Assembly (NCBI RefSeq): GCF_013410565.1
Contig: NZ_JACCFO010000001.1
Location: forward strand, 806,001 to 870,000
Source of the DNA: Streptomonospora nanhaiensis
GTDB lineage: Bacteria; Actinomycetota; Actinomycetes; Streptosporangiales; Streptosporangiaceae
Reading direction: 5' to 3'
DNA length: 64,000 bases
Position 1 is the stretch's first letter. Every line of letters starts with the position of its first letter. A program made the translations under genes and the position numbers. The notes under the pieces are model-generated. The model was given only the letters and a program-made list of their open reading frames with translations, did no database searches and was not told the DNA's origin. This document shows positions 34,030-42,158 of the stretch, piece by piece.

Positions 34030-35202
34030 TTACTTCGCGGCCAGTTCAGCGGCCCGGGCGGCAGCGCCGTCCATGGTCGCCACCTGGCGCACCGCCGGAT
34101 GGGCGGCATCGGTCAGGATCCGGCGGCCCAGCTCGGCGTTGTTGCCGTCCAGGCGCACCACCAGCGGCTTGGTCACATCGTCGCCCCGGCCCTCCAGCAG
34201 CCGCAGGGCCTGCACGATGCCGTTGGCCACCGCGTCGCAGGCGGTGATCCCGCCGAACACGTTGACGAACACGCTCTTGACATCGGGGTCGCCCAGGATG
34301 ATCTCCAGGCCGTTGGCCATGACCTCGGCCGAGGCGCCCCCGCCGATGTCCAGGAAGTTGGCCGGCTTGACCCCGCCGAACTCCTCACCGGCATAGGCCA
34401 CCACGTCCAGCGTCGACATCACCAGGCCCGCACCGTTGCCGATGATCCCGACCTGACCGTCCAGCTTGACGTAGTTGAGCCCCTTCTCCTTGGCCCGGGC
34501 CTCCCGGGAGTCGGCCAGGCCGTCGTCGTGGAAGGGGAAGCGCTCGGGATGGCGGTCCAGGGCGTTGTCGTCGAGGGTGACCTTGCCGTCCAGGGCGACG
34601 AGGCGGTTGCCGGTGGTGCGCACCAGCGGGTTGACCTCGACCAGCGTGGCGTCCTCCTCCACGGCCACGCGCCACAGCCGCTGCAGCACCACCGCGGTGG
34701 GCGGGTGGAGGTCCTCGGGCAGGCCGGCCGCGCGGCAGATGGCCAGCGCGGCCGCGCGGTCCAGGCCGGCGAGGGGGTCGACGGGCGTGCGCACCACGGC
34801 CTCGGGCCGGGTGGCGGCGACCTCCTCGATCTCCATGCCGCCCTGGGCGGAGCAGATGGAGAGGAAGGAGCGGTTGGCGCGGTCCAGCAGGAACGAGAAG
34901 TAGTACTCCTCGGCGATGTCGGTGGCCTCCTCCACCAGGACCCGGTGGACGGTGTGGCCCTTGATGTCCATGCCGAGGATCTGCTCGGCCTTGGCGCGGG
35001 CGTCCTCGGGCCCCTCGGCCACCTTCACCCCGCCGGCCTTGCCGCGCCCGCCGGTCTTCACCTGCGCCTTGACGACCACGCGGCCGCCCAGCCGCGCGGC
35101 GCTGGCGGCGGCCTGCTCGGGGGTCGATGCGAGTTGGCGTTCGGCGAGCGGCACCTCGTGCTCACCGAACAGCTGTTTGGCTTCGTACTCGTAGAGGTCC
35201 AC
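34030..35202 (-). CDS. sucC: Succinyl-CoA synthetase beta subunit (or related acid-CoA ligase)
   Basis: 390 residues. ATP-grasp domain (about 1-235) beginning [19 protein letters not shown], with [18 protein letters not shown] and EVNPLVRT; the ligase domain follows ([36 protein letters not shown]). It is the upstream gene of the minus-strand sucC-sucD-aldehyde dehydrogenase block. GntR operators lie 47-72 bp before its start, so it is probably induced with the oxalate genes. It may supply CoA thioesters as donors or act on another dicarboxylate. Confidence 0.9.
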   Translation of the reverse strand: MDLYEYEAKQLFGEHEVPLAERQLASTPEQAAASAARLGGRVVVKAQVKTGGRGKAGGVKVAEGPEDARAKAEQILGMDIKGHTVHRVLVEEATDIAEEYYFSFLLDRANRSFLSICSAQGGMEIEEVAATRPEAVVRTPVDPLAGLDRAAALAICRAAGLPEDLHPPTAVVLQRLWRVAVEEDATLVEVNPLVRTTGNRLVALDGKVTLDDNALDRHPERFPFHDDGLADSREARAKEKGLNYVKLDGQVGIIGNGAGLVMSTLDVVAYAGEEFGGVKPANFLDIGGGASAEVMANGLEIILGDPDVKSVFVNVFGGITACDAVANGIVQALRLLEGRGDDVTKPLVVRLDGNNAELGRRILTDAAHPAVRQVATMDGAAARAAELAAK

Positions 35203-35248
35203 CGGGCCTCCTCGGCGTCGCGTGCGGTTGACGGACCCTCCTGACTGT

Positions 35249-35274
35249 CATACGCGAGATCGTATGCAGTATGC
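35249..35274. promoter_or_regulatory. GntR operator, site 5 (sucC side of the divergent region)
   Basis: GTATGCAGTATGC (35262-35274) is one base from the reverse form of the perfect sites. CATACG (35249-35254) and CGTATG (35261-35266) make a further interleaved inverted repeat. It lies 47-72 bp upstream of sucC on the minus strand. Confidence 0.7.
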
Positions 35275-35347
35275 AATACCACCAGCGACCCTCACCGGGG
35301 GCGCGAACCGGCCGCCGCGACCCCCTTCACACGCCCGACCGCAGAAC

Positions 35348-35360
35348 GCATACTGTATAC
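35348..35360. promoter_or_regulatory. GntR operator, site 6 (MFS transporter)
   Basis: GCATACTGTATAC, 27 bp before the transporter start, identical to site 2. Together with site 5 it gives one operator per arm of the divergent sucC / transporter promoter region. Confidence 0.75.
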
Positions 35361-35387
35361 GTTCGCCACGATGTGAGGTGCACCACA

Positions 35388-36752
35388 GTGAACCCTCCGC
35401 CTTCCGCCCCTGCGGGCCATCTCGCCTCGCCCTACGCCCCCGCCGCGCCCGGCGAACTGGCCGACTGGACCGGCCGCCGCTACGCGGTGGGCCGCTCGGC
35501 CCGCGAACTCGCCGGCGCCGACCGGTCCGTCCTGGCCGCGCGCGCCGTAGTGGCCGTGGCGGCGGTGGGCGTGCTCCAGTTCGGCTACGGGGCGGCCGTG
35601 CCGCTGCTGGTGGCCGCCCACGGCTGGAGCCCGGCCGCCGCGCTGCTGCCCTTCGCGCTGTGGACCCTGGTGCAGGGCGCCACCGCGCTGCCGCTGGCCC
35701 GGCTGCGCGAGCGCGGCGTCCTGGACCCGGGCCGGGCGGTGGTCGCCGGCGCCCCGCTGTGCGCGGCCGCCCTGGCGGTCTGCGGGCTCAGCGGCCACCT
35801 GGGCGTCGTCGCGCTGGGCTACGGCCTGCTCGGCGGTTTGGGCGCCGGCCTGGTCTACCACTCCGCCGTGCACGTGGTCGCCGCCTGGTACCCCGAGCGC
35901 CCCGCCACCCACGCGGTGCCCGCCGGTGCGGGGTTCGCGCTGGGAGCGGTGCCGCTGGTGGCCGGGATCGCACTGGCCGAGCCCGCCCACCTGGCCGCCG
36001 CACCGTGGGTGGGGGCGGCGCTGGCGCTGGTGGTCGCCGGGGCCGGGTGGCGGCTGAGCGCGCCGCCGCCGCGCTGGTGGCCGCCCGGAAGCGACCCCCG
36101 CGCCTGGGCGCTGCGCCGCCGCCGCGAACCCCTGGCCTGCGTCGACCTCTCCCCCGCCCAGGCCTGGCGCAGCGGGGCGCTGCCGGGCCTGCACGCCGTG
36201 GTCGCCCTGGCCGGCGCCATGGCCCTGGCCGACCTGGCGGTGCTGCCGCTGCTGCTGGCGCGCGCCGACCTTCCGCCCGGGGGCGCCGCCGCGGTGCTGG
36301 CCGCGCTGGTGGCCGCCAGCGGGCTGGGCCGGGCGGCCGCGGGCCGCTGGGCCGAGCGCGTGGGCCGGCGCCGCATCCTGGTGGCCGCGCTGGCCGCCGG
36401 AGGCGCCGCGCAGTTCGCGCTGCCGGCCGCGGCCGCGCTGGGCTCGGTGCCGGCGCTGGTCGCGCTGGCCGTTCCGGCGGGGGTGGGCGGGGGGTGCTGC
36501 TACCCGCTGACGCGCACGCTGGCGCTGGACTACTTCGGCAGCCGCGACAGCGCCGAGATCTCCGGGCTGGTCTACAGCGCCAAGGCGGTGGGCGGGCTGC
36601 TGGGCGTGGGCGGCGCCGCCGCGCTGCTGGTCTGGCTGCCCGGCGCCGGAGCGGCGGCGGCGCTGCTCGCCGCGGGTGCGGCGGGGCTGGCGGCGGCGGT
36701 GACGGCCGGGCGGCTGCGGCGCCCCGTACCCATTCGCACGATTCCTCTCTAG
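35388..36752 (+). CDS. MFS transporter of the oxalate/formate antiporter (OxlT-like) type
   Basis: 454 residues, twelve predicted membrane helices. I chose GTG 35388 because GAGGTG lies seven bases upstream. Arg315 in SGLGRAAAGRWAERVG and Lys399 in GLVYSAKAVGGLLG match the positions of the Arg and Lys that bind oxalate in OxlT (helices 8 and 11). The operon context (oxalyl-CoA decarboxylase 75 bp downstream) supports oxalate uptake, perhaps in exchange for formate. Overall identity to OxlT is low, so another carboxylate remains possible. Confidence 0.8.
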   Translation: MNPPPSAPAGHLASPYAPAAPGELADWTGRRYAVGRSARELAGADRSVLAARAVVAVAAVGVLQFGYGAAVPLLVAAHGWSPAAALLPFALWTLVQGATALPLARLRERGVLDPGRAVVAGAPLCAAALAVCGLSGHLGVVALGYGLLGGLGAGLVYHSAVHVVAAWYPERPATHAVPAGAGFALGAVPLVAGIALAEPAHLAAAPWVGAALALVVAGAGWRLSAPPPRWWPPGSDPRAWALRRRREPLACVDLSPAQAWRSGALPGLHAVVALAGAMALADLAVLPLLLARADLPPGGAAAVLAALVAASGLGRAAAGRWAERVGRRRILVAALAAGGAAQFALPAAAALGSVPALVALAVPAGVGGGCCYPLTRTLALDYFGSRDSAEISGLVYSAKAVGGLLGVGGAAALLVWLPGAGAAAALLAAGAAGLAAAVTAGRLRRPVPIRTIPL

Positions 36753-36785
36753 ACACCGGAGAGGGGCTCGTGTAGCAATGGAAGC

Positions 36786-36804
36786 CATACGGTATGCAGT
36801 ATCC
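36786..36804. promoter_or_regulatory. GntR operator, site 7 (oxc operon)
   Basis: CATACGGTATG (36786-36796, perfect palindrome) overlaps GTATGCAGTATCC (36792-36804). The arrangement repeats that of site 5. It ends only 23 bp before the oxc start codon, close enough to block initiation. Confidence 0.7.
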
Positions 36805-36827
36805 AATGAATGGAGATGGGTGCTCAG

Positions 36828-38516
36828 ATGACTGACGACAAGGGTGGCGACACCACGATCTCGGGCGGTCACCTCGTCGCCAAGGCCCTCAAGGCCGAGG
36901 GGGTCGACGTGATCTTCACGCTGTGCGGCGGCCACATCATCGACATCTACGACGGCTGCGCCGACGAGGGCATCGACGTCATCGACGTCCGCCACGAGCA
37001 GGTCGCCGCCCACGCCGCCGACGGCTACGCGCGGGTCACCGGCAAGCCCGGCTGCGCGGTGGTCACCGCCGGCCCCGGCACCACCGACGCGGTCACCGGG
37101 ATCGCCAACGCCTTCCGCGCCGAGAGCCCGATGCTGGTGATCGGCGGGCAGGGCGCGCTCAGCCAGCACAAGATGGGCTCGCTGCAGGACCTGCCGCACG
37201 TCGACATGATCAACCCCATCTCCAAGTTCGCCGCCACCGTGCCCCACACCGAGCGCGTCGCCGACATGGTCTCCATGGCCTTCCGCGAGGCGCTCAACGG
37301 CGCCCCCGGCCCCTCCTTCCTGGAGATCCCGCGCGACGTCCTGGACGCCTCGGTCCCGCTGTCCTCGGCCCGCATCCCCCGGCCCGGCGGCTACCGCGCC
37401 TCCACCCGCCAGGCCGGCGACCCCGACGCCGTCGAGCGCCTGGCCGAGCTGCTGGTGCGCTCCGAGCGCCCCAGCATCCTGCTCGGCAACCAGGTGTGGA
37501 CCACCCGGGCCACCGACTCCGCCGTGGAGCTGGTGCGCGCGCTCAACGTCCCGGCCTACATGAACGGCGCCGGCCGGGGCACCCTGCCGCCCGGCGACCC
37601 CCACCACTTCCAGCTCTCGCGCCGGCACGCCTTCAACAACTCCGACCTGATCGTCATCGTCGGCACGCCCTTCGACTTCCGCATGGGCTACGGCAAGCGG
37701 CTCTCCCCCGACGCCAAGGTCGTGCAGATCGACCTCAGCTACGCCACGGTGGGCCGCAACCGCGACATCGACCTGGGGATCGTCGGCGACGCCGACGTGG
37801 TGCTGAGCTCGGTGCTGCAGGCGACCTCGGCCTACGGCGACAACGGCGCGCAGGGCCGCAAGGCGTGGCTTGAGGAGCTGCGCCAGGTCGAGCGCCAGGC
37901 GCTGGACAAGCGCGCGCCGCTGCTGGCCTCCGACTCCACCCCCATCCACCCCTACCGACTGGTCAGCGAGATCAACGACTTCCTCACCGAGGACTCCATC
38001 TACATCGGCGACGGCGGCGACGTCGTCACGTTCTCCGGCCAGGTGGTCCAGCCCAAGTCCCCCGGCCACTGGCTGGACCCCGGCCCCCTGGGCACCCTGG
38101 GCGTGGGCGTGCCGTTCGTGATGGCGGCCAAGTACGCCCGGCCCGACAAGGAGGTGGTCGCGCTCTTCGGCGACGGCGCCTTCAGCCTCACCGGCTGGGA
38201 CTTCGAGACGCTGGTGCGCTTCAACCTGCCCTTCGTGGGGGTCGTCGGCAACAACTCCTCCATGAACCAGATCCGCTACGGCCAGATCGCCAAGTACGGC
38301 GCCGACCGCGGCGAGATCGGCAACACCCTCGGCGACGTCCGCTACTCGGAGTTCGCCCGGATGCTGGGCGGCTACGGCGAGGAGGTCCACGACCCCGCCG
38401 AGATCGGCCCCGCGCTGCGCCGCGCCCGCGAGTCCGGCAAGCCCTCGCTGATCAACGTCTGGATCGACCCCGAGGTCTACGCCCCGGGGACCATGAACCA
38501 GACCATGTACAAGTAG
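36828..38516 (+). CDS. oxc: ThDP-dependent oxalyl-CoA decarboxylase (divergent)
   Basis: 562 residues from ATG 36828 (in-frame ATGs at 36810 and 36816 have poorer ribosome binding sites). Three-domain ThDP fold: Glu57 in [15 protein letters not shown] activates the cofactor, and [15 protein letters not shown] to VGVVGNN (448-477) binds ThDP-Mg. The gene is 19 bp upstream of a clear formyl-CoA transferase gene, which makes decarboxylation of oxalyl-CoA to formyl-CoA the likely reaction. The segment [17 protein letters not shown] replaces the DYEEMDQ-type active-site stretch of Oxalobacter Oxc and resembles 2-hydroxyacyl-CoA lyases, so substrate range may differ. Automatic annotation would call it acetolactate synthase. 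Confidence 0.8.
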   Translation: MTDDKGGDTTISGGHLVAKALKAEGVDVIFTLCGGHIIDIYDGCADEGIDVIDVRHEQVAAHAADGYARVTGKPGCAVVTAGPGTTDAVTGIANAFRAESPMLVIGGQGALSQHKMGSLQDLPHVDMINPISKFAATVPHTERVADMVSMAFREALNGAPGPSFLEIPRDVLDASVPLSSARIPRPGGYRASTRQAGDPDAVERLAELLVRSERPSILLGNQVWTTRATDSAVELVRALNVPAYMNGAGRGTLPPGDPHHFQLSRRHAFNNSDLIVIVGTPFDFRMGYGKRLSPDAKVVQIDLSYATVGRNRDIDLGIVGDADVVLSSVLQATSAYGDNGAQGRKAWLEELRQVERQALDKRAPLLASDSTPIHPYRLVSEINDFLTEDSIYIGDGGDVVTFSGQVVQPKSPGHWLDPGPLGTLGVGVPFVMAAKYARPDKEVVALFGDGAFSLTGWDFETLVRFNLPFVGVVGNNSSMNQIRYGQIAKYGADRGEIGNTLGDVRYSEFARMLGGYGEEVHDPAEIGPALRRARESGKPSLINVWIDPEVYAPGTMNQTMYK

Positions 38517-38535
38517 GCCACCCGGGGAGGACCCA

Positions 38536-39765
38536 ATGACCAAGGCACTCGACGGTGTCCGCGTCCTGGACATGACCCACGTGCAATCGGGGCCCTCGGC
38601 CACCCAGATCCTGGCCTGGCTGGGCGCCGACGTCATCAAGCTGGAGGCCCCCAGCGGCGACATCACGCGGCGCCAACTGCGCGACCTGCCCGACGTGGAC
38701 AGCCTCTACTTCACGATGCTCAACGGCAACAAGCGCAGCATCACCCTCAACACCAAGACCGACGAGGGCAAGCGCATCTTCCTCGACCTGGTCAAGCGCA
38801 GCGACGTGCTGGTGGAGAACTTCGCGCCGGGCGCGCTGGACCGCATGGGGTTCACCTGGGAGGTCCTCAAGGAGGCCAACCCGCGGCTCATCTACGCCTC
38901 GATCAAGGGGTTCGGCCCCGGCGCCTACGCCCACTTCAAGGCCTACGAGGTGATCGCCCAGGCCATGGGCGGCTCCATGAGCACCACCGGGTTCGAGAGC
39001 GGGCCCCCGCTGGCCACGGGCGCCCAGATCGGCGACTCGGGCACGGGAATGCATACAGTAGCCGGTATCCTTGCCGCCCTGTACCAGCGCACCAGCACCG
39101 GCCGCGGCCAGCGCGTCGAGGTCGCCATGCAGGACGCCGTGCTCAACCTGTGCCGGGTCAAGCTGCGCGACCAGCAGCGCCTGGCCCACGGCCCGCTCGC
39201 CGAGTACCCCAACGAGAGCTTCGGCGACGAGGTCCCCCGCTCGGGCAACGCCTCGGGCGGCGGCCAGCCCGGCTGGGCCGTGCGCACCGCGCCCGGTGGG
39301 CCCAACGACTACGTCTACGTCATCGTCCAGCCCGCCGGCTGGGAGCCGATCGCCCGCATCATCGGCCGGCCCGAACTGGCCGACGACCCCGAGTGGGCCA
39401 CCCCCGAGGCCCGCCTGGACAAGCTCGACAAGATGTTCGCCCTCATCGAGGAGTGGTCGGCCACCCTGCCCAAATGGGACGTGCTGGCCGCGCTCAACGA
39501 GCACAACATCCCCTGCGGCCCGATCCTGTCGACCCGGGAGATCATCGAGGACCCCACGCTCAACGGCAACGGGATCGTCACCACCGTGGAGCACCCCCAG
39601 CGCGGCGCGTACAAGACCGTGGGCCTGCCGATCCGCATGTCGGACTCCCCCGCCGACATCGACCGCTCACCGCTGCTGGGCGAGCACAACACCGAGGTCT
39701 ACCAGGGCGAACTGGGACTCTCCGCCGACGAACTGGCGGCACTCAAAGCGAACGGAGTGATCTGA
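38536..39765 (+). CDS. frc: Formyl-CoA:oxalate CoA-transferase
   Basis: 409 residues, a class III (CaiB/BaiF) CoA-transferase. It matches Oxalobacter Frc closely: [20 protein letters not shown] at the start, catalytic Asp167 in [10 protein letters not shown], the glycine loop GGGQP (241-245) and LLGEHNTEV near the end. It swaps CoA from formyl-CoA to oxalate, giving oxalyl-CoA and formate. It is second in the oxc-frc-ligase operon. A degenerate GntR site with atypical codons lies inside it at 39051-39070. Confidence 0.95.
   Translation: MTKALDGVRVLDMTHVQSGPSATQILAWLGADVIKLEAPSGDITRRQLRDLPDVDSLYFTMLNGNKRSITLNTKTDEGKRIFLDLVKRSDVLVENFAPGALDRMGFTWEVLKEANPRLIYASIKGFGPGAYAHFKAYEVIAQAMGGSMSTTGFESGPPLATGAQIGDSGTGMHTVAGILAALYQRTSTGRGQRVEVAMQDAVLNLCRVKLRDQQRLAHGPLAEYPNESFGDEVPRSGNASGGGQPGWAVRTAPGGPNDYVYVIVQPAGWEPIARIIGRPELADDPEWATPEARLDKLDKMFALIEEWSATLPKWDVLAALNEHNIPCGPILSTREIIEDPTLNGNGIVTTVEHPQRGAYKTVGLPIRMSDSPADIDRSPLLGEHNTEVYQGELGLSADELAALKANGVI
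39051..39070. promoter_or_regulatory. Intragenic GntR-like site inside frc
   Basis: GCATACAGTAGCCGGTATCC is identical to the tandem operator at 25024-25043 in 17 of 20 positions. It covers frc codons 172-178, and the codons there (CAT, ACA, GTA, GGT, then CTT) are ones the gene otherwise avoids. It may be a roadblock or looping site. Function is inference. Confidence 0.45.
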
Positions 39766-39769
39766 ACAC

Positions 39770-41917
39770 ATGGCCACGGAACCCTCCTCCGGCTACGACC
39801 GCGACGCCGTACGGGCGGTGCTGGACCGGGCGCGCGCCGAGAACCGCGGCGCGCTGACCGCGCCCGAGGGCAAGGTCCTCGCCGAGGCCTACGGAATCCC
39901 GGTCCCCGGCGAGGCGCTGGCCACCAGCGCCGACGAAGCGGTCTCGCTGGCCGTGGAGCTGGGGCTGCCGGTCGTCGCCAAGATCGTCTCCCCCGACATC
40001 CTGCACAAGACCGAGGCCGGCGGCGTTGAGGTGGGGCTGTCCTCCCCCCAGGAGGTCAAGGCCGCCTACGAGCGCATCGTCGGCAACGCCCGCGCCTACA
40101 ACCCCGACGCCGCCATCCAGGGCGTGCAGATCCAGCAGATGGTCGGCGGCGGCACCGAGGTCATCATCGGCGCCACCACCGACCCCACCTTCGGCAAGGT
40201 CGTGGTGTTCGGCCTGGGCGGCGTACTGGTCGAGGTCCTCAAGGACGTCGCCTTCCGCCTGGCCCCGGTCACCCGCGAGGACGCCCTGGCCCAGGTGGGC
40301 GACACCAGGGCCGCCGAGGTGCTGGACGGGGTCCGCGGCGGCGCGGCGGTGGACCGCGAGCGGCTGGCCGACGTCCTCACCCGGCTCTCCGACCTGGTCA
40401 CCGACTTCCCCGAGATCGCCGAGGCCGACCTCAACCCGGTGTTCGCCTCGGCCACCGGCGCCGTGGCGGCCGACCTGCGGTTCGTGCTGGACTTCACGCC
40501 GCCCAAGGCGCCGGCCCGGTTCACCCGCGAGGAGATCCTGGGCGCGATGGAGCGCATCTTCAAGCCGCGCGCCATCGCGATCATCGGCGCCTCCAACGAG
40601 GCCGGCAAGATCGGCAACTCCGTCATCCGCAACATCGTCGACGGCGGCTACGCCGGCCACGTCTACCCCATCAACCCCAAGGCCGACGAGGTCTACGGGC
40701 GCACGGCCTACAAGAGCATCGCCGACGCCCCCGACGGCATCGACGTCGCCGTGTTCGCCATCCCCGCCAAGTTCGTCGCCGGGGCGCTGGAGGAGGCCGG
40801 CCGCAAGGGCGTGGCCGGGGCGGTCCTCATCCCCTCGGGCTTCGCCGAGACCGGCGAGCAGGAACTGCAGGACGAGGTGCTGGCCGTGGCCCGCCGCCAC
40901 GGCGTGCGGCTGCTGGGCCCCAACATCTACGGCTACTACTACACGCCCCAGAGCCTGTCGGCGACCTTCTGCACCCCCTACGACGTGCGCGGCGGCACCG
41001 CCCTGACCTCGCAGTCCGGCGGGATCGGCATGGCCATCCTGGGCTACAGCCGCAGCACCAGCACGGGTGTGTCGGCGATCGTGGGCGTGGGCAACAAGGC
41101 CGACATCGACGAGGACGACCTGCTCACCTTCTTCGGCCAGGACGACAACACCAACGCCATCGCCATGCACCTGGAGGACCTCAAGGACGGCCGCGCCTTC
41201 GTCGAGGCCGCCCGCGAGGTCGTGCCCCGCAAGCCCGTGGTGGTGCTCAAGGCCGGGCGCACCTCGGCCGGGGCGCGCGCCGCCGGCTCCCACACCGGCG
41301 CGCTGGCCGGCGACGACAAGGTCTACGACGACATCCTGCGCCAGGCCGGCGTGGTCCGCGCGCCGGGGCTCAACGAACTGCTGGAGTTCGGCCGGGCGCT
41401 GCCGATCATGCCGGCGCCCACCGGCGAGAACGTCGTCATCATCACCGGCGCGGGCGGGTCGGGCGTGCTGCTGTCGGACGCCGTGGTCGACAACGGCATG
41501 ACGCTCATGGAGATCCCGCCCGACCTGGACGAGGCCTTCCGCGCGTTCATCCCGCCCTTCGGGGCCGCCGGCAACCCGGTGGACATCACCGGCGGCGAGC
41601 CGCCCGCCACCTACGAGAAGACCATCCGCCTGGGCCTGGAGGACCCCCGGGTGCACGCCCTCATCCTGGGCTACTGGCACACGATCGTCACCCCGCCCAT
41701 GGTCTTCGCCGAACTGGTCGCCGACGTGGTGACCCAGGCGCGGGCCGCCGGGATCGACAAGCCGATCGTGGCCTCGCTCTCGGGCGACACCGAGGTCGAG
41801 GCCGCCAGCGCCCACCTGTTCCGCCACGGTGTGGTGGCCTACCCCTACACCACCGAGAAGCCGGTGCAGGTGCTGGGCGCGAAGTATCGCTGGGCCCGCG
41901 CGGCGGGACTACTCTGA
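39770..41917 (+). CDS. NDP-forming acyl-CoA synthetase, single-chain, ATP-grasp domain first
   Basis: 715 residues. The N-terminal ATP-grasp (beta) part (about 25-245) has the swinging His79 in SPDILHKTEAGGV. The CoA-binding and ligase (alpha) part follows (about 255-700: AIIGASNEAGKIGNSV, TSQSGGIGMAI) with phospho-His508 in GSHTGALAG. Most fused homologues have alpha before beta; here the order is reversed. It interconverts an acyl-CoA plus ADP and phosphate with the acid plus ATP and CoA. As third gene of the oxc-frc operon it could prime oxalate activation or conserve energy from formyl-CoA. It starts four bases after frc. Confidence 0.88.
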   Translation: MATEPSSGYDRDAVRAVLDRARAENRGALTAPEGKVLAEAYGIPVPGEALATSADEAVSLAVELGLPVVAKIVSPDILHKTEAGGVEVGLSSPQEVKAAYERIVGNARAYNPDAAIQGVQIQQMVGGGTEVIIGATTDPTFGKVVVFGLGGVLVEVLKDVAFRLAPVTREDALAQVGDTRAAEVLDGVRGGAAVDRERLADVLTRLSDLVTDFPEIAEADLNPVFASATGAVAADLRFVLDFTPPKAPARFTREEILGAMERIFKPRAIAIIGASNEAGKIGNSVIRNIVDGGYAGHVYPINPKADEVYGRTAYKSIADAPDGIDVAVFAIPAKFVAGALEEAGRKGVAGAVLIPSGFAETGEQELQDEVLAVARRHGVRLLGPNIYGYYYTPQSLSATFCTPYDVRGGTALTSQSGGIGMAILGYSRSTSTGVSAIVGVGNKADIDEDDLLTFFGQDDNTNAIAMHLEDLKDGRAFVEAAREVVPRKPVVVLKAGRTSAGARAAGSHTGALAGDDKVYDDILRQAGVVRAPGLNELLEFGRALPIMPAPTGENVVIITGAGGSGVLLSDAVVDNGMTLMEIPPDLDEAFRAFIPPFGAAGNPVDITGGEPPATYEKTIRLGLEDPRVHALILGYWHTIVTPPMVFAELVADVVTQARAAGIDKPIVASLSGDTEVEAASAHLFRHGVVAYPYTTEKPVQVLGAKYRWARAAGLL

Positions 41918-42158
41918 TCCCGCGCGTGTAACCCCCGCCACACAGCACGCACCAGCCGCAGCACACACGCCCGGTGGCCGCCGAGCCGCCACCCGAGACC
42001 GCCGGGCCGCCCGCGGCGGCGGCGTACGCCAGCGCCGCCGCCGCGGATCACCGCACGATCCGCCACGCACGAGCCGCGAGGGAGGCAACGCAAGGACAGG
42101 GGGCGCATGAGGGGGCAACCAGCCCGCATCCGCGATCCAGCGAGGGAGAGTCTCACGC

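Noticed and set aside
36828-38516. Acetolactate synthase
   Set aside because: The ThDP fold alone would suggest this, but there is no small subunit or branched-chain gene nearby and it is directly followed by frc under a shared operator.
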